In this document: in pieces, positions 44,501 to 55,254 of the stretch
Position numbering within the stretch: the stretch's first letter is position 1
Layout of the letters: each line of letters opens with the position of its first letter
Assembly (NCBI GenBank): GCA_020740775.1
Contig: JAHEWK010000037.1
Location: forward strand, 124,001-188,000
Direction: 5' to 3'
DNA: 64,000 nucleotides
Source of the DNA: Ilyonectria destructans
Taxonomy: Eukaryota > Ascomycota > Sordariomycetes > Hypocreales > Nectriaceae
The notes under the pieces: generated by a model
What the model was told of the DNA's origin: nothing
Database searches by the model: none
The model's input: the letters and a program-made list of their open reading frames with translations, nothing else
Translations under genes and position numbers: made by a program

Positions 44501-44564
44501 TAATAGAGATGGGCCACTTATATGTGGTCCACGTGGATTTACAGTGTAGTGGGTTCGAGCCTTG
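41543..44564 (-). mobile_element. hAT element with intact transposase gene
   Basis: The left end CAAGGCTCGAA (41543) and right end TTCGAGCCTTG (44554-44564) are inverted copies, followed inward by CCACTACA. Many AGTGGATGT/AATCCACT motifs form subterminal arrays on both sides. Length 3022 bp. The 8 bp to the right (TAGCAGCT, 44565-44572) do not match the 8 bp to the left, which belong to the abutting hAT. They nearly match TAGCAGCA at 39067-39074, just outside the far end of that neighbour. Confidence 0.78.
41725..44209 (-). CDS. hAT transposase, intact, one intron
   Basis: Predicted active cut-and-paste transposase of 809 residues. Exons 44209-43061 and 43005-41725 are separated by a 55-bp intron (GTAAGC...AACAG) that joins in phase at KEVQR/DEINRATT. 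Order: Gln/Pro-rich start (ATG 44209 after a run of T), BED-like finger (WACKDCVLGNRPIIAS ... NHLWREH), RNase H core ISFDGWTSRNKLALYGIACF, FTLDNAENNDTAMEV, RCIGHTINLSAKTLLF, conserved NDTRWLSQLYMIRR, and the C-terminal dimerisation domain LDFLTIQPMSAECERLFSAA, ending in a very acidic tail. No stop or frameshift. Different subfamily from the two BED-hATs at 39298 and 55459. Confidence 0.88.
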
Positions 44565-44572
44565 TAGCAGCT

Positions 44573-44933
44573 GCTTATATTTTAATTGCCGGCTGTTCTA
44601 TTATATGCTAGTATATTTTAAATTACCACCAAGAATTAAACACCAGCTGCCAAACACCGAAAGTAATAATTACCAGGCTTAACACCCTGATCCGGTACTC
44701 TGTTCTTTTAAAAGCAGTCCCGCACATCTCTAACCTTGAGGGTTGCTTTGACTTTAAGTATGTGCACGAGATTGCAGCGGAAATTGTCGCTGAAAGTGGT
44801 CATCAACCGAGAGGCCACTGATCAAACTGTGTCCGCCATCACTCTAGCAGACCCAAGGTTCCCGTAGAAGCGTTAAGAGGATATCTACAAGAACTTTATG
44901 GGGAGTTATAAGAGTACCGGTATTGTTGCTCCG
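44573..44933. other. Gene-free interval with coding-like scraps
   Basis: About 360 bp between the hAT and the dead Zn2Cys6 gene. Short plus-strand stretches look coding-like but are broken by stops; no family can be named. Confidence 0.4.
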
Positions 44934-47451
44934 TCATAATGACCCCATCTGCGTCATACTATTCCATAATATCGGCCCATCATCTGTTCCAGACCCAAGA
45001 ATCATCTCCGTCAGATCCCAATCTCGCGCCAAATCAGGCGTAAAAAACATATTAAGTTTCTGACTCAACCCTTCCATCCCCGCAGCACCTAAGATCAGGT
45101 CTTTAATTACCTGCAACACGCCGCTCGTCGAAGAGGGATTTGCTGTCGATGGCTCTACAGGTACGTGTCCCTCTGGAATCTCCTTTCTTGCCATGCGAAA
45201 TATCGAGAGAGGGTGGAGGTCAGAGTCTGCGGCTCTTTGGGGGGCTTCGGTATCTCTGTTCGGGAACGCTAGGTACGGATCGTCCAGGATGATGTTGGGC
45301 AGCGGGAGAATGTGGTTGGGGTCGACCCCAAGCTTCTGGAGTATGCTTTCGGCTCCGCGAGACTGTCGCCATCGTAGTTAGCATATTGTAGGCCACACAG
45401 CAGGAAACTCACTAGACCCTCGGCTATAGTATTGGTAGCCCGCATAGTCTTTACCTAACGCTTTCAGGTTGCTCTGCAGATAAGCAATACTACTCAGCAC
45501 GAGATCCTGCTTGTTTACGGCGATAGGATCCGTAACCTGAGTTAAGTAAAAGAGTATAACGCGATTGCTCTCGTACGCTATAGTAGGAAACCACGGGTCC
45601 CCGATTATCCTAGGACTATGCTGCTCTGCCTCGGCAATAATAGCGCCTAGCGTGCGCGCCTTCTTGAACAAGGCGTATTGCAAATGTCTCTGGAAGTCGG
45701 ATATTTCCGGAGGGAAGTGAAAGGCAGACCGGAGCTTGAACAGTTCAGGCGTTCCGATGCAGTAGAAGTCCAGTATGGTTTGGTGGTAAGTACAGTGGAA
45801 GAAGCACAGGGCGCCCAGCTGCGACGACTCTTTTCGCAAGTAGATTGTTGAAGCCGTATACTGAAGATTGGCTGGGAGAGTAGCATACCAGGCTTGCAGC
45901 TCTCGGTCTAGCTGTGCAAACTCGGAGTCTAGTAGCTATAGCAGCTTGGCTTGGTCCAGGTGCTTGATATACCACAGCACTCGCCTTCGTATTTCTAACA
46001 GCTAGATGAGATAACCTAGTATACCCATGTTGCTATTAAGGTCGGCAGGGATCTTATCGGGAGGCGTAAAGTCCAAGGGCAAACCGGTGAGGGTTCTTGT
46101 GATAGATGGCTGCCGATGGAGGAAATTCCGGTTATTATAAGGCAGCTGAATCTTAATATCCTTCTTAAATATCAGCATCAGCTGCTCGACGCCATTGCTG
46201 CACAAGACATCTGTAATATAGCAACTCCACATGAGCCGTCGTCTGCACTTGCGAGCCGTTACCGACAACGAAGCAGTAGCGGACTCGTTGAATAGGTTAG
46301 ATAAATACTCGAGGTTAATTTGTAGCGCCTGCATCATCCGGGCCATAAGCGCACTTAACACAAAGGCCTGCGTGAAGTTGCCCATACGGAGAGCATAGTC
46401 ATGAAGGAGTTGGGTCGTCTATATTAGTAAGCGAGCTGTTATAAAGGGAGCAGTCATAGTCACTATCAAGCTATCGATGGAAATCTGATTTGTATTTCCA
46501 AGAATCAAGCGCTCTGCTGTGGCGGCCTATTGAGAGCCAGCCTTAAGGATAAAGGGTGCGGGAAGCTGCTGGACGGTATCGCTGTACTCGAGGGCAAAGA
46601 ATCTAGATATTGTCAATGACTTTACCAGCACCAATGGGGTATATTATACTGGGCTCCTAGTATATATATGATATATAACAGCGCATCGCTCCGTATATCA
46701 GAGCCTATCCCAGCGAGTTTCTGTAGGAAAGACGGTTTGTGGATGAAGGAGAAATATCGAAGTGGGTGGATATTTTGAAAGTAGCTATCGACTAAGAGTC
46801 TTGTATACTTCCCATCCGGTAGGTCAGGAGAGCTAAGCCTTGTAGGTTATCAGTAGTGGACTTTTTATATAATAAAGTAGGTACAGTACCAGTGGAGCTG
46901 CATAATTGCCGGTTCAAGCGCAGGAGTCAGACAAGCCTCTTCATCTATATTAGTTGTCTATACCGGCGCTGCTGCGATAATGCCTTGCCCTCTCGGATGA
47001 CTGGGTAGAAGTTGCCTCGGTGAGTTCCCAGGTCCGTCTTGGTAAGAATAAGGCAGGCTCTTCTCACGACATCAATCGCAGGAGGATTAGCCGACGACCC
47101 TTCGAGAGTATTTACACCTTGCAATCCGACAGCCGCTGCATGATCTGGGATTCCTCCTCCTAACCGCTACCCTCCTTTGGCCGGCACTTGGATATGCACA
47201 CTCCAGATACAGGCTTTCACAGTTATCGCAGACAGGTTGGCCCTCGTCGCATTTAACCTATAGTACTGTGAGCCAATGTTATATTCGCGATTAGACGGTT
47301 ATCGTACTACCTTTCGTGCTTTGCAGGTGTTGCAACCTCGATGGATTAACAGTTAGGCGGGTTATGAAATGAAGTCGTGGTTATCAGTCGACTTACCAAG
47401 CCGCGAATGCTTCTTCGGCTGCCACTCGAGGTTTTCTTGAGCTAAAGACAT
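44934..47451 (-). pseudogene. Zn2Cys6 transcription factor, nonsense-damaged
   Basis: The N-terminal exons 47451-47397, 47336-47311 and from 47257 are phase-consistent. They spell a complete zinc cluster: C-NT-C-KARKVK-C-DEGQPV-C-DN-C-ESLYLE-C. The fungal TF domain appears further on (MGNFTQAFVLSALMARMMQA, 46385). It is interrupted by in-frame TAG at 46004-46002 and 45938-45936, between which the frame is normal (LLEIRRRVLWYIKHLDQAKL). A last intron near 45416 leads to the C-terminal exon ending at 44934 (NMFFTPDLARDWDLTEMILG). The middle (46400-47150) is badly degraded. Both stops fit CAG to TAG. It lies next to and in the same direction as the equally damaged dioxygenase gene, so it may once have controlled it. 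Confidence 0.72.
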
Positions 47452-47841
47452 CCGTTTTAAATCTGAGGTTGTATGTGAAGTAATATTGTTTGTGGAAGAA
47501 GCTGCCCATGTTAGGTTTTACGTTAATTATTTAACTTAGATTGCGGGGTCGGTTCGCATTAGCTAAGCACGAATGATGCGTTTGGTATTGAGCGGGAGTT
47601 TGGAGATGGAAACGGGTTGGCCAAATACTCGGTGCATAGAACCGAGAAGGACTAAGAGCTAGTCTAGGAAGTGTGAATGCCGACACCTAATTATGACGAT
47701 ATGGAAACGGCTTGAAGAGATAGGTATACTCGATCGTGTCTGACAACTAACTGGAGGAAGAGTAGAAAAACAAGTCTCAAATACTAATACAGTTTACATC
47801 CGAATCGGAGTTAAGAAGAATAGTAGAGTCACAGTAGATTA

Positions 47842-49204
47842 TCACTCGGCATCAAGCGGATATTTCGGCGGCGTATCATCGACCTGAATACCACCGCGCT
47901 TCTTCTCCAGCATATCTGGAAACGGCAACTTCCAGCCTCCCTCGTCCACAGGCACCGACAGCCAAAGCCTTATCAAATGCCTCTGCGGCCTCAGCTTCCC
48001 CCTCTCGTCTCTGCTGCCCGGCGTATAATCCTTGTACGCCGTGCGGACGTGGAAGACATGCTGGTTGCTGACAAACTGAATATCTCCGGGGTCGAGGATC
48101 ATATGTAACGCTTCTCGCTTGCACGTCTCCTCGAGGACCTTCATGGCGCGCAACTGTGCTTCGGAGAGAGGCGGGAGCTGTGCGTCGGGGCCCGTGTTGA
48201 ACCGCCAGAGAGACGTTACGTTATTCGGATCAAACTTGCCGTACAGCCTCGGCGTTCCCTCGGGGTCGTTCTCGAGGTAGAAGACAGCCGTCTTCATCCA
48301 AGGCTTCTGGCCTGCCGATACCTCGCCCTTGCGATCCGCATACCAGACGGGCTCACAGAACAGCCTGGCCACCTCGGGATGCTCCCGCTGCAGGCAGTTG
48401 AAGACGCGGTGCTGCGAGCAGATATCCGACTCGCCGCCCTGCATCGACTTAGCCATGCAGAGCAGCCCGACAATGTCGCCAGAGTCGGTGTAGAAGAACT
48501 GCCTCGCGTTGGTCCGGTAGATGCACACGCAGTCCGTCTGCGTAGGGTCCTCGCCGAGGTCCTTGATGTAGCCCAGGACGTATCCGCGGCTGTTCTGGCT
48601 TACGAAGTAGCCCAGGTGCGTGCCCAGACCTATGTATGCGGTGGCCGACTTGTGCAGGCCCTATTGCTGGACGGGGAGGTTCTTGAAGAGCCAGAAGCCT
48701 TAGCCGTCGACGAGCTTTTTGCGGAGGTCTTGCATTAGAGTTGCCAGCTTCGGTAATTTGAAGCGATCCTGAATAGTTAGTGGACTGTATTAAGTATTTC
48801 CTGCATGCACTTACTTTTATGATAGCCGTTAATAGCAGCCCAGACTTAGTAAAGGCATCCGCCGCTACTTTAATCTTGGTGACCTCTTCTTCTGTAAAAG
48901 TATGCGTCCACTTCTCCGGGTTATTAACATATTCATGTAGCTGCCATGCCATAGGTCCGGTAATATCTTTGGGGAACTTGTCGTAGGGTTAGATAGCAGA
49001 GTAGATGGGCTTATGTTGGCCAGACGTCTTGTAGCCGTCTGGAAAGATATTCTTATTCACCCGATCGGTCTCGGAAGACAGGTGCTGGATTTCAACAAGC
49101 CCTGGAGCTATAACAGCAGTTATGAGATACGACTCGAGGATAATTGACGAGATTGTTATGGATACTAGAGTAAGCTTTGGGTCTGCCGGGACAGATACTT
49201 GCAA
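47842..49204 (-). pseudogene. TauD/TfdA-type dioxygenase with three nonsense codons
   Basis: Fe(II)/2-oxoglutarate-dependent dioxygenase relic (taurine or sulfonate oxidation family). Exons 49204-48815 and 48768-47842; the 46-bp intron (GTAAGT...TTCAG) is in phase. Recognisable blocks are NIFPDGYKTSGQHKPIYSAI, GPMAWQLHEYVNNPEKWTHT, FWLFKNLPVQ, GLGTHLGYFVSQNSRGYVLG, RTNARQFFYTDSGDIVGLLC (the H-x-D/E motif has Tyr-Thr-Asp where family members have His-Thr-Asp), VYFLENDP-type core and ISNQHVFHVR-like VSNQHVFHVRTAY with the second His and the Arg. Stops: TAA 48991-48989, TAA 48702-48700, TAG 48663-48661. All are explained by C-to-T or G-to-A changes, with no indels. The altered metal-ligand His is a fourth defect. 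Confidence 0.8.
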
Positions 49205-50241
49205 CCTGGCAGCGCGACATGGTCATATTTATGGTCCTCACGTCCTCCATGATAGACTTCCACCTTCTCCGCCATTGCCGATGGCGTGATTGAAAAGCAT
49301 CATCTTCGTGCGATATCATTGTTGATTCATCCCAGTATCTAGCTATCAGAGTCGCTGTCGGCTGGATCGGCTGGATCGGCCGGCAGATGAACCAATAGGA
49401 CTGCAGGCTCGGGTGGATCGGCTGGATGCTGGATGCGAGACTCATTCCGTCATCATGAACCAATCAGCGTCTTGGATTTATCTTGGAGGGGTGTAGGGTA
49501 GGTCAGGAATCCAAATGTAGACTTGTGTATATGCGTTTAGCACTGTCAAGGTACGCTTCTACGATATTAAAATAACACTTTCTTTAGCTACAATTCAAGC
49601 ATTGCAAAGGTGGGATATAGACAGTTAAAGCTCTGAAGATCTATATACTTATAATCAGTCTCTGACATTAGAGGTTAGTAGGGCTGTTACCTGGTTTCTT
49701 AATACACATGATAATATTACACAAGGCTTGCATTTACTGTCTAAGAACTATATAGAACCTGATATTCTGCAGATAATTTTAGCTGCTTATTACTAATAAT
49801 AGCAAGAATAATATTTTATTACAGCTTGTAAAATAGAGTATTTTAGTTGTTAGAACTATTTATTAATAATTTTAATAGAATTTATACTCTTGCTATTAAT
49901 AGTGCTGTTTCCATTTGTATGGGTTTTCAATAGGCCTCTACATAGAGTTCCTACACAGATTGCGGGTAGCGCGTATAACCGACGTCGGGGGCATAATGGG
50001 CCAGAAGATAACCCTTCAGCCAGCAGCCCAGGGTGCTGCCGACAAAGGCCGGGTTTCGGTATGGGTTGATGACGTCGGATCTTGAATGCTCCCAGGGTCG
50101 TCACAGTAGTAGTACCCGACGGTAGTAGTACCCGACAGTAGTACTCGTGAGTCGTAGAGACCGATCGTCTTTCTCTGCTGCATGACCTCTTGGTCCGTCG
50201 TGTCGAAATTATATGGATAGATACACTGAGAATGTCCGAGT
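49205..50241. other. AT-rich gene-poor interval with a short coding relic
   Basis: About 1 kb. It is strongly AT-rich from 49550 to 49900. Between about 49870 and 50100 one minus-strand frame reads INPYRNPAFVGSTLGCWLKG and YAPDVGYTRYPQSV before a TAG, so a fragment of an unrecognised enzyme gene seems present. GTAGTA/CCGACA-type short repeats lie near 50100-50140. Confidence 0.4.
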
Positions 50242-51546
50242 TTACGCTACGTCAAGTGTATGCACAAGACTCTCTGCAGACACCCACATGTCGAATCTCT
50301 CCGTGCCACAGTCAAACTTCATGAGCACTTTCGCAAAGTCGTCCACTTCACTCGGGCTGGATCCCACCAAGACCCGCTCCATGTCGTCACGCCGCAGAAA
50401 GCCAATGTTCTCTTGTCCGCAGATCTTGGCCCAGGACAGGGCCGTTGGGGCATCCCATACGCCCCTCCTCGTCGTCGTCGGGACGCCGCCGGCGCACTCG
50501 GACTCGCCCTGCTGCATCGTGGTGTAGATGCTGTAGATTATTTGCACAACCACCCAGGTGCGGCGAATGCTCTCAGACAGGATCCACGCATGCCAGAAGT
50601 GTTCTTGGTCTTGCTTGGTCGCGCTTCCTGCAACCATGGCAATGTCTTTTCCAAAGTGACCGTGGGTCTTGTTTGGGACGAGTAAATGGCCGTTGTCGGC
50701 GTCACAGCGTGCGGCGGACAGCATCTCGTTGGACCATGTGCGGAGGACCGGCAACTGCTGCTCGGCAAGGTACCGCTGGCGAATGTCAGTGCCAAACAGC
50801 CGCAGCATCGAGTAGACTAGCAGGGCGTGGACACGGCTCAAGTGCGCATAGCAATCATCCGGGCATGTCTCGACCTCACTCTCCCCTCTCATGCCGGCCA
50901 CAAGGGCGTCTGCACGAGCACCGAGGATGCTCAGCACAAAGTCCTCGGTGGCGGGCGTGCGAGACAGGTAACTCGACAGGGCTGTGAATGCATCCTGGAT
51001 GCAAAGGGGCTGCTGCGTTTGATACAGGCGGTGGTGGATAAATGGATTGCCGCCTTGAGACACCCAGTTGGTAAGCCAGACGTGGACTTGGTTGACGTAT
51101 TCCAGTGCCTCGGCTTTCGACACGGAAGCCAAGTTGTCCAGCTTGAGCGGAGCCGCAAACCAAGACTCTGGGGTCAAGAACCAAGCAGAGTGCAGATCAG
51201 ATTGCACATCAGACTGCAGATTGGGAACTGGTGAGACCTCCGGTGGTGTCGTCCACAAGTCGAGGTCAACACCCAGGAAGGCAGCAGCATCTAAGACTGG
51301 CGATGCTCGTTGTGCCTGAAGCGCCTCTTGGGCCACCATAGTAGACGCTGCAGGTGAAGAGTCAACATTTGCCGCGTTATCGAAGTCATGCTGCGCGCCG
51401 TAGAAGATAAAGCCCGTCGGATGGGGCGTGGGATACACGCAGTTGTATTCCCGGGCCTGGCATCGGTTGCACGTTGGAAACTGTCTCCCGCACTTGCGCT
51501 TGGCCTTTGCACAGGCACCGCACGCTTTCAGCTCTCCTGATTCCAT
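50242..51546 (-). CDS. Zn2Cys6 transcription factor, AflR-like layout
   Basis: Probable pathway-specific nuclear activator of 434 residues. A classic cluster opens the protein: C-GA-C-AKAKRK-C-GRQFPT-C-NR-C-QAREYN-C at residues 8-35. It is followed by a linker with HPTGFIFYGAQHDF and a poorly conserved helical C-terminal domain (about 140-434) containing DCYAHLSRVHALLVYSMLRL and WHAWILSESIRRTWVVVQII. The ATG at 51546 is chosen because the 80 residues upstream in the same frame are Ser/Arg low complexity, and a Zn cluster at the very start is usual. Single exon, no lesion. It is divergent from the SDR gene with 418 bp between the starts, as expected for a cluster regulator. Confidence 0.85.
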   Translation of the reverse strand: MESGELKACGACAKAKRKCGRQFPTCNRCQAREYNCVYPTPHPTGFIFYGAQHDFDNAANVDSSPAASTMVAQEALQAQRASPVLDAAAFLGVDLDLWTTPPEVSPVPNLQSDVQSDLHSAWFLTPESWFAAPLKLDNLASVSKAEALEYVNQVHVWLTNWVSQGGNPFIHHRLYQTQQPLCIQDAFTALSSYLSRTPATEDFVLSILGARADALVAGMRGESEVETCPDDCYAHLSRVHALLVYSMLRLFGTDIRQRYLAEQQLPVLRTWSNEMLSAARCDADNGHLLVPNKTHGHFGKDIAMVAGSATKQDQEHFWHAWILSESIRRTWVVVQIIYSIYTTMQQGESECAGGVPTTTRRGVWDAPTALSWAKICGQENIGFLRRDDMERVLVGSSPSEVDDFAKVLMKFDCGTERFDMWVSAESLVHTLDVA

Positions 51547-51964
51547 GTTTTGCACCGGAAATATATTACAGTACGTTTCTTCGTTGCAAGTTGAGGCGGA
51601 GCTGCGGATTGAGAACGGGAGGATGCGGAGTGGAGACAGTCTCGAGAAGAGTAAGCAGCTGGTTCCAGTTAGCGCTCCGCGGGGGTCTGCGGGTGCCGAA
51701 CCCGTTCGAGTTAGCGGTTCCGCAGGCCGTGAAGATGAAGTTGAAGAGGCGGCGGACGCTAACAAGAGCCGAGATGTTTGGATCAAAGTTGCCGATATAG
51801 CAAGTTACAGAGGACGGATGAAGACAATGAATTGGCTTGTGTGTGTAATCTATAAGACCATGCAATCTCCGCTTGTTTTTGTGTCGTCTCACCTCACTAT
51901 CAATCTCAACATCTTTCACAATAGTTAACCCACTTAGTAACTATCTTCAACCTTAAACACCAAA
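51547..51964. promoter_or_regulatory. Divergent promoter between regulator and SDR
   Basis: A 418-bp region serving both genes. It contains the inverted repeat CGAACCCGTTCG at 51697-51708 and CGG/CCG-rich neighbours (GCGGTTCCGCAGG near 51713). These are good candidates for binding by the adjacent Zn2Cys6 regulator; unproven. Confidence 0.4.
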
Positions 51965-53043
51965 ATGTCTTCCAACGACCGAGCCGCCGAGTTCATCAAA
52001 CTCCTCATCAAGCAAAACAAAACCGACGTCACCAAGACCATCCATCGAGAGCCGTATCCATCTATTTCCGTGTCTCGGCCCGAGCTCAGCCACGCCGGCA
52101 AGACGGTCCTCGTCACGGGAGGCGGCACCAGCATCGGCTTCAGCATCGCCAAGAGCTTCCTGCGAGCCGGCGCATCCACCATTGTCATCACCGGCCGACG
52201 CGCCGAGGTTCTTGAGGCTAGTGTCGAGAGGCTCAAGGCCGAGGCCACCAGGATTGGCGTTGAGGCTGTTATCGTGGCACGCACGAATGACGTGGCGGAC
52301 CATGCCGCAGTAAAGGCGCTCTGGTCGGATCTCGGGGCTGAAGGCATCGTCGTGGATGTTTTGGTGTCAAACGCTGGAGATTTTGTTGGTGGGAAAACCA
52401 TTTTCGATGTTGGATCGGATCGACTTTGGCAGGCGTTTGAGACGAATGTTCGCGGGCCCTTGGACATGGTCGAAAATTTCGCCAAGCAACCCGGAAACAA
52501 GCCAAAGGTATCTATCTTTTTTCACATACATGTTGTCACCCGTCTAACCTCTTCCCCAGGCTGTCGTCGTCGTCGCGACACAAGGCATCAACATGCTCTA
52601 CGAGGAGCAGCTCGTTGTCACATCTCAGAACCCGGGCTACGCCTTGACCAAGAACTCAGGTGCACTGCTCATGCAGTTGATCGCCAAAGATGCATCGCCT
52701 GAGAACCTGCAGATCGTCACCTTCCACCCGGGCGTAATCTACAACGAGGTGTTTGGGACCATTGGCTTCTCCGAGACAGATTTGCCGTACGACGACCGTA
52801 AGCTTGCGTCCCCTCGTTCCGGTGGCTTCTGCCTGCTAACATGTACAACTTGTAGCCGAGCTTCCTGGAAACTTTGCGGTCTGGGCGGCAAGCAAAGAGG
52901 CGAGATTCTTGCATGGGCGCTTCGTGTGGGCTTCGTGGGATGTCGACGAACTGGCGACTGGGGAGTTGCGGAAGCGGATTGATGAGAATGTCGACTTTCT
53001 CAGGATTGGTGTCGTTGGACTACGAGGAGCACGAAAGGACTGA
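51965..53043 (+). CDS. Short-chain dehydrogenase/reductase, three exons
   Basis: NAD(P)-dependent oxidoreductase of 322 residues from exons 51965-52507, 52560-52797 and 52856-53043. Introns GTATCT...CCCAG and GTAAGC...TGTAG join in phase. Rossmann nucleotide loop TGGGTSIG at 51-58, NAG motif in VLVSNAGDF, and active site Tyr-x-x-x-Lys as YALTK at about 208-212. The C-terminal exon carries FAVWAASKEARFLHGRFVWA, typical of fungal SDRs that modify secondary metabolites. The first 40 residues are an extra helix. It is divergent from the Zn2Cys6 gene and followed by a dead aminotransferase and an adenylation fragment, so it is probably the last functional enzyme of a broken cluster. Confidence 0.88.
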
Positions 53044-53149
53044 AGACGACAGATGTCGATATGATGGAGGTTTTGATGGTCTTAGTTGGCATCATCATCT
53101 TGTATATTCTGCACCATCAACTATCAACTATCACAGCCGTACCCAGCTC

Positions 53150-54125
53150 TCAAATGTAGTAAGCCAAGTTGTCAGAATCAGGTTTTGTTTCAGTCGGGGG
53201 CAAGGTGCTGATAAACTCGGGAGCCGTCTTGGGAATCTTGACCGTCTTCGCGCGCTCTCTTCGCTCCTCGCTCACAACCCAGTGCTCTGGCAGCGTCACG
53301 GTGCTCCGCTTGCGCTGTATCATCTCGCCCACGGCGATGCCTCATCGCGCTGCTACAGGCATCCCATGTTTCCTTCATTTTGATGAAGCACATTACGCCT
53401 GCTTCTGGCCTCACCCAATCCACCCACTCGCTCTGCTCATCAACCCAGTCTGCCACGCGTCTCTCCGACACCGCATATCAGCAATGGTCTTGGAAGGAGC
53501 TCAGCCCGACGAGCCAGGATTTGCTCGGCAGCAAGCTCGCCGAGGACGCTCCCGCAAATACTGATTTGTTCCTATGCGGTTAGAAATGTCTCTTGGAGCG
53601 CCGTGTTGGTGGTGGCGAGCCAACCGATGCGGAGGCTGGGACGCCATACGCTTTGAACATGGAGGAGACGGTGATGACATGCTTGCCGAGAGAAGCATCT
53701 GGTGGGATCGGCATCTCACCACTGGCAAGGCCCGAGGCGTAGTTTAGTTCTGCGTATGTTTCGTCAATGAGCATCCGTTGTCTTCAGCAAGCGATGCGAG
53801 CGATCGAAGTTCAGACGCGCTGGATACTATGCCTGTAGGATCGTTGGGCGAGCAGATGCTGATGAGTTTGGTGACGCTGGGACGAATCGGAACTGAGACT
53901 CAAACTCTAGATCGACAACTGTTATTGCGTATCCGATAGACCGCGGTATTTTCAAGTTTGTTGCATAATTGGGACGAGTGACAACAAGATGATCCTCGGG
54001 ACCCAGCAGAGATGTCTTGACGATGAGCAGCGAGGCTGAAGTCCCTGCGGTAACAAGAATGTCTGAAGTGAGGGCGTCATTGGAGGCTTGGGCGATGAAA
54101 GATCAGATCCTTTGACTGCCTTGGT
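53150..54125 (-). pseudogene. Class I/II PLP aminotransferase, multiply broken
   Basis: The fold-type I aminotransferase can be followed through several frames: ILVTAGTSASLLIVKTSLLG, VTRPNYATNLKIPRSIGYAI, TKLISICSPNDPTGIVSSAS, LIDETYAELNYASG, and VITVSSMFKAYGVP, where Lys is the PLP-binding residue. Then a frameshift to RIGWLATTNTALQETFLTA, a stop, EQISICGSVLGELAAEQILA, and a further shift to DWVRPEAGVMCFIKMKETWD. It ends near 53150. At least three frame changes and several stops. Homologous enzymes deaminate aromatic amino acids to feed NRPS-like aryl-pyruvate condensing enzymes; its neighbours make that role likely, but it is inactive. Confidence 0.78.
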
Positions 54126-54130
54126 TTGCC

Positions 54131-54974
54131 GTGAAGGTGAGGACGGAACTCGTAGGGATGGCTACCCCCTGGGAGTCGAGTGTCTGGTCTACGATGGCGC
54201 TCGCTGAAAGGCTGTTTCCATTCTCGGGGCCGATCATTTATCTGATGTTAACTCGGTTGAAGACGAGGTCTAAGGTGTTGCACTCCGGAGGATCAGCAGC
54301 GTATCTTTCGGTGTGTTTCGAGACGACTATTGGCATACCTTTCGTGCACTCCACAAAACTAGAACCTCTAAGTCGATGCCTCTGTTGTGGTTACTTCTCA
54401 TCGTTTTCTCTCCCAAGGACGAGATCTCGCAAAGAATGTGGTCACGGTCTCTCGCAAGTCTCTTCTCTCCTTTCCATCTGTTCAGGATTGGATAGCCCCG
54501 GTTGTTTCTCCCAGCACTGCTCTGTATGTGATACTCACATTAGAATCTACGGGTCAGCCTAAAGGAGTCATTATGGACCATGCAGCCTTCAGCAGCAACC
54601 TCGTCGCCAGCTCCAAGCATTTACATCTCGACCACAACTCTCACGTCTTCAAGTTCTCTTCACACACGTGGAGCATTTTCATTGAAGATTTCCCCTTTAC
54701 GCTGGTAGCTGGCGGTTGTATCTACATTCCGTTCAACGGTGACCGAATGTCCACTCTAGCAGCAAGCTTTACCACATTGCGGGCAAACTGGATGGCTGCC
54801 TCAGCCACGGTTACTCGGACCTTAGACCTGGCTGACATCCCTACCATGAAGACATTAGTCGTCGGTGGAGAAGCACTCCTAAAATCAGACGTTGAGAAAT
54901 GGGCGGCGGCCTTGAATCTGATCAACATCTTTGGTGTATCTGAATGTGGCATCGTCACCATACGCCAGTATTGA
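54131..54974 (+). pseudogene. NRPS or NRPS-like adenylation-domain fragment
   Basis: Only the middle of an adenylation domain remains. The readable frame 54387-54974 has VVTSHRFLSQGRDLAKNVVT (A2-A3 spacer), the A3 phosphate loop as ILTLESTGQPKGVIMDHAAF (usual Thr-Ser-Gly-Ser partly lost), FKFSSHTWSIFIEDFPFTLV, the A4 region, KTLVVGGEALLKSDVEKWAA, and an A5-like NIFGVSECGIVTIRQY, where a stop follows. The part before 54387 has coding-like pieces in other frames. Motifs A7-A10, the carrier and any C or TE domain are absent. It sits head-to-head with the aminotransferase pseudogene, 5 bp apart as delimited here. Confidence 0.78.
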
Positions 54975-55254
54975 AGGAATAGCTAGGCTGGTGACGAAAC
55001 AGGTGGCGATGGACACCTATGATGATAAAGGAAAAGCTTCACTTCCGCAATAGCCGTTAAAATCCGATATCCCGATATGTGACACGACGCCTGCCGCAGC
55101 TCCGACACTCCAGCCAAAGCGACTCTACGCCACCGTCTTCAACTGTTAACGAAGTGGAGATAGATAATGGGAGCCATGGGACATACGCTAGAGCTAACAA
55201 TGACTTGGCAAAGCTGTGGCGCGGTCGCTCCCACCTGCGTCAGTACTTTTCAAC
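54975..55254. other. Residual sequence between the adenylation fragment and a hAT
   Basis: About 280 bp, possibly the decayed downstream part of the adenylation gene. It is interrupted at 55255 by a hAT insertion, after which the same ancestral sequence should continue at 57803. Confidence 0.4.

Noticed and set aside
50445..50987. 180-codon plus-strand frame
   Set aside because: Antisense shadow of the GC-rich Zn2Cys6 gene; low-complexity Ser/Arg composition.
51546..51786. N-terminal extension of the Zn2Cys6 regulator to 51786
   Set aside because: The extra 80 residues are Ser/Arg low complexity and cover the divergent promoter; the cluster near the start from 51546 is the usual arrangement.
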